Positions 63,823-64,000 of a stretch of 64,000 nt of DNA are shown here, piece by piece. The notes under the pieces were generated by a model. That model ran no database searches, was not told where the DNA came from, and saw only the letters and a list, made by a program, of their open reading frames with translations. Location of the stretch: assembly GCA_033856025.1 (NCBI GenBank), contig JAWVFQ010000037.1, forward strand, positions 62,001-126,000, in the 5' to 3' direction. The DNA comes from AC-38 sp033856025. Lineage in GTDB: Bacteria; Actinomycetota; Thermoleophilia; Solirubrobacterales; Solirubrobacteraceae. The translations under genes and the position numbers were made by a program. How positions within the stretch are numbered: position 1 is the stretch's first letter; each line of letters starts with the position of its first letter.

Positions 63823-64000
63823 GGCACCGCGGCGGCGGCGAGCGCGGCGCGCTCGTCCTCGTCGAGCGGCACCTCGAGTACCCGCTCGACGCCGTCCGAC
63901 CCCAGGACGACCGGGACGCCGGCGATCGCGTCGCGCACCCCGAGCTCGCCCTGGCACAGCAGGGCGCACGACGCCACGGCGCGCTCGTCCGCCGCCACCG
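63810..64000 (-). CDS. Malate/lactate dehydrogenase, C-terminal fragment (cut by window edge)
   Basis: The visible 62 or so C-terminal residues (DERAVASCALLCQGELGVRDAIAGVPVVLGSDGVERVLEVPLDEDERAALAAAA) match the end of the LDH/MDH family, most like malate dehydrogenase. There the segment before the last helix reads GxYGVxDxFxGVPVVLGxxGVExVxELxL. The rest lies beyond base 64000, so the substrate-specificity residue cannot be seen. Confidence 0.8.
   Translation of the reverse strand, partial: VAADERAVASCALLCQGELGVRDAIAGVPVVLGSDGVERVLEVPLDEDERAALAAAAVPYSG

Overview
The window is very GC-rich bacterial DNA with strong third-position G/C bias. It most likely comes from an actinobacterium of the class Thermoleophilia (Solirubrobacter/Conexibacter-like). 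This rests on gene content recalled from that group, not on a database search: NTF2/SnoaL-like proteins starting MSRENVE and ending LEAVGLRE, a membrane-anchored protein with the motif YGNVMATVAVFLAFGG, DUF4235, a PucR-type regulator, and many secreted proteins with Arg/Cys-rich tails. The backbone follows an order known from actinobacteria such as Mycobacterium tuberculosis (rsmI, metG, tatD, rsmA, ispE, glmU, prs, rplY, pth, mfd, mazG, eno, ftsB-like), mostly on the minus strand. Accessory blocks sit between these core genes.

Layout. 0-6 kb: end of selD, a zinc-ribbon protein with a catalytically dead rhomboid fold, a glutamate-cysteine ligase-like enzyme, a DUF2090 protein, a lipoprotein nuclease, csrA and small unknowns. 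5.9-17.1 kb (minus): ftsB-like, eno, mazG, a SurA/PrsA-like foldase lipoprotein, mfd, cysteine dioxygenase plus amidohydrolase, a PNPOx-like protein, a methyltransferase, pth and rplY. 17.1-22.4 kb: small unknowns, then an array of six NTF2/SnoaL genes with nearly identical head-tail junctions, one copy frameshifted and one split by an inserted collagen-like gene. 22.4-26.6 kb: prs, glmU, a DUF5615/DUF433-type toxin-antitoxin pair beside tRNA-Gln, and a cyclase-family enzyme. 26.6-34.5 kb: two giant secreted M14 carboxypeptidases and a PucR regulator. 34.5-42.2 kb: DedA-PAP2 fusion, ispE, rsmA, tatD, metG, tautomerase, M23 peptidase. 42.2-55 kb: rsmI, ROK kinase, LCP protein, MMPL and EamA transporters, FmdB, glyS, secreted proteins, TetR with a DUF2993 protein, and a lone PD-(D/E)XK-like gene followed by a strongly folded non-coding stretch. 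55-64 kb: lon with hsp20, an MBL-fold hydrolase, an antiporter, secreted and small proteins, and the end of a malate/lactate dehydrogenase.

Expression layout. Three regularities run through the window. Genes inside operons commonly overlap by four bases (ATGA, GTGA and, twice, CTGA, implying CTG start codons). Twenty genes that begin a transcription unit have a TANNNT box ending only 6-12 bases before the start codon, as expected for leaderless or nearly leaderless mRNAs. Three convergent gene pairs end inside one shared CTAG, each using TAG on its own strand.

The least ordinary parts are the NTF2 array and its insertion (19.4-22.3 kb) and the densely palindromic stretch at 54.8-55.04 kb. 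Limits: no alignment, folding or database search was possible; family names come from motif recognition and start sites from sequence signals.
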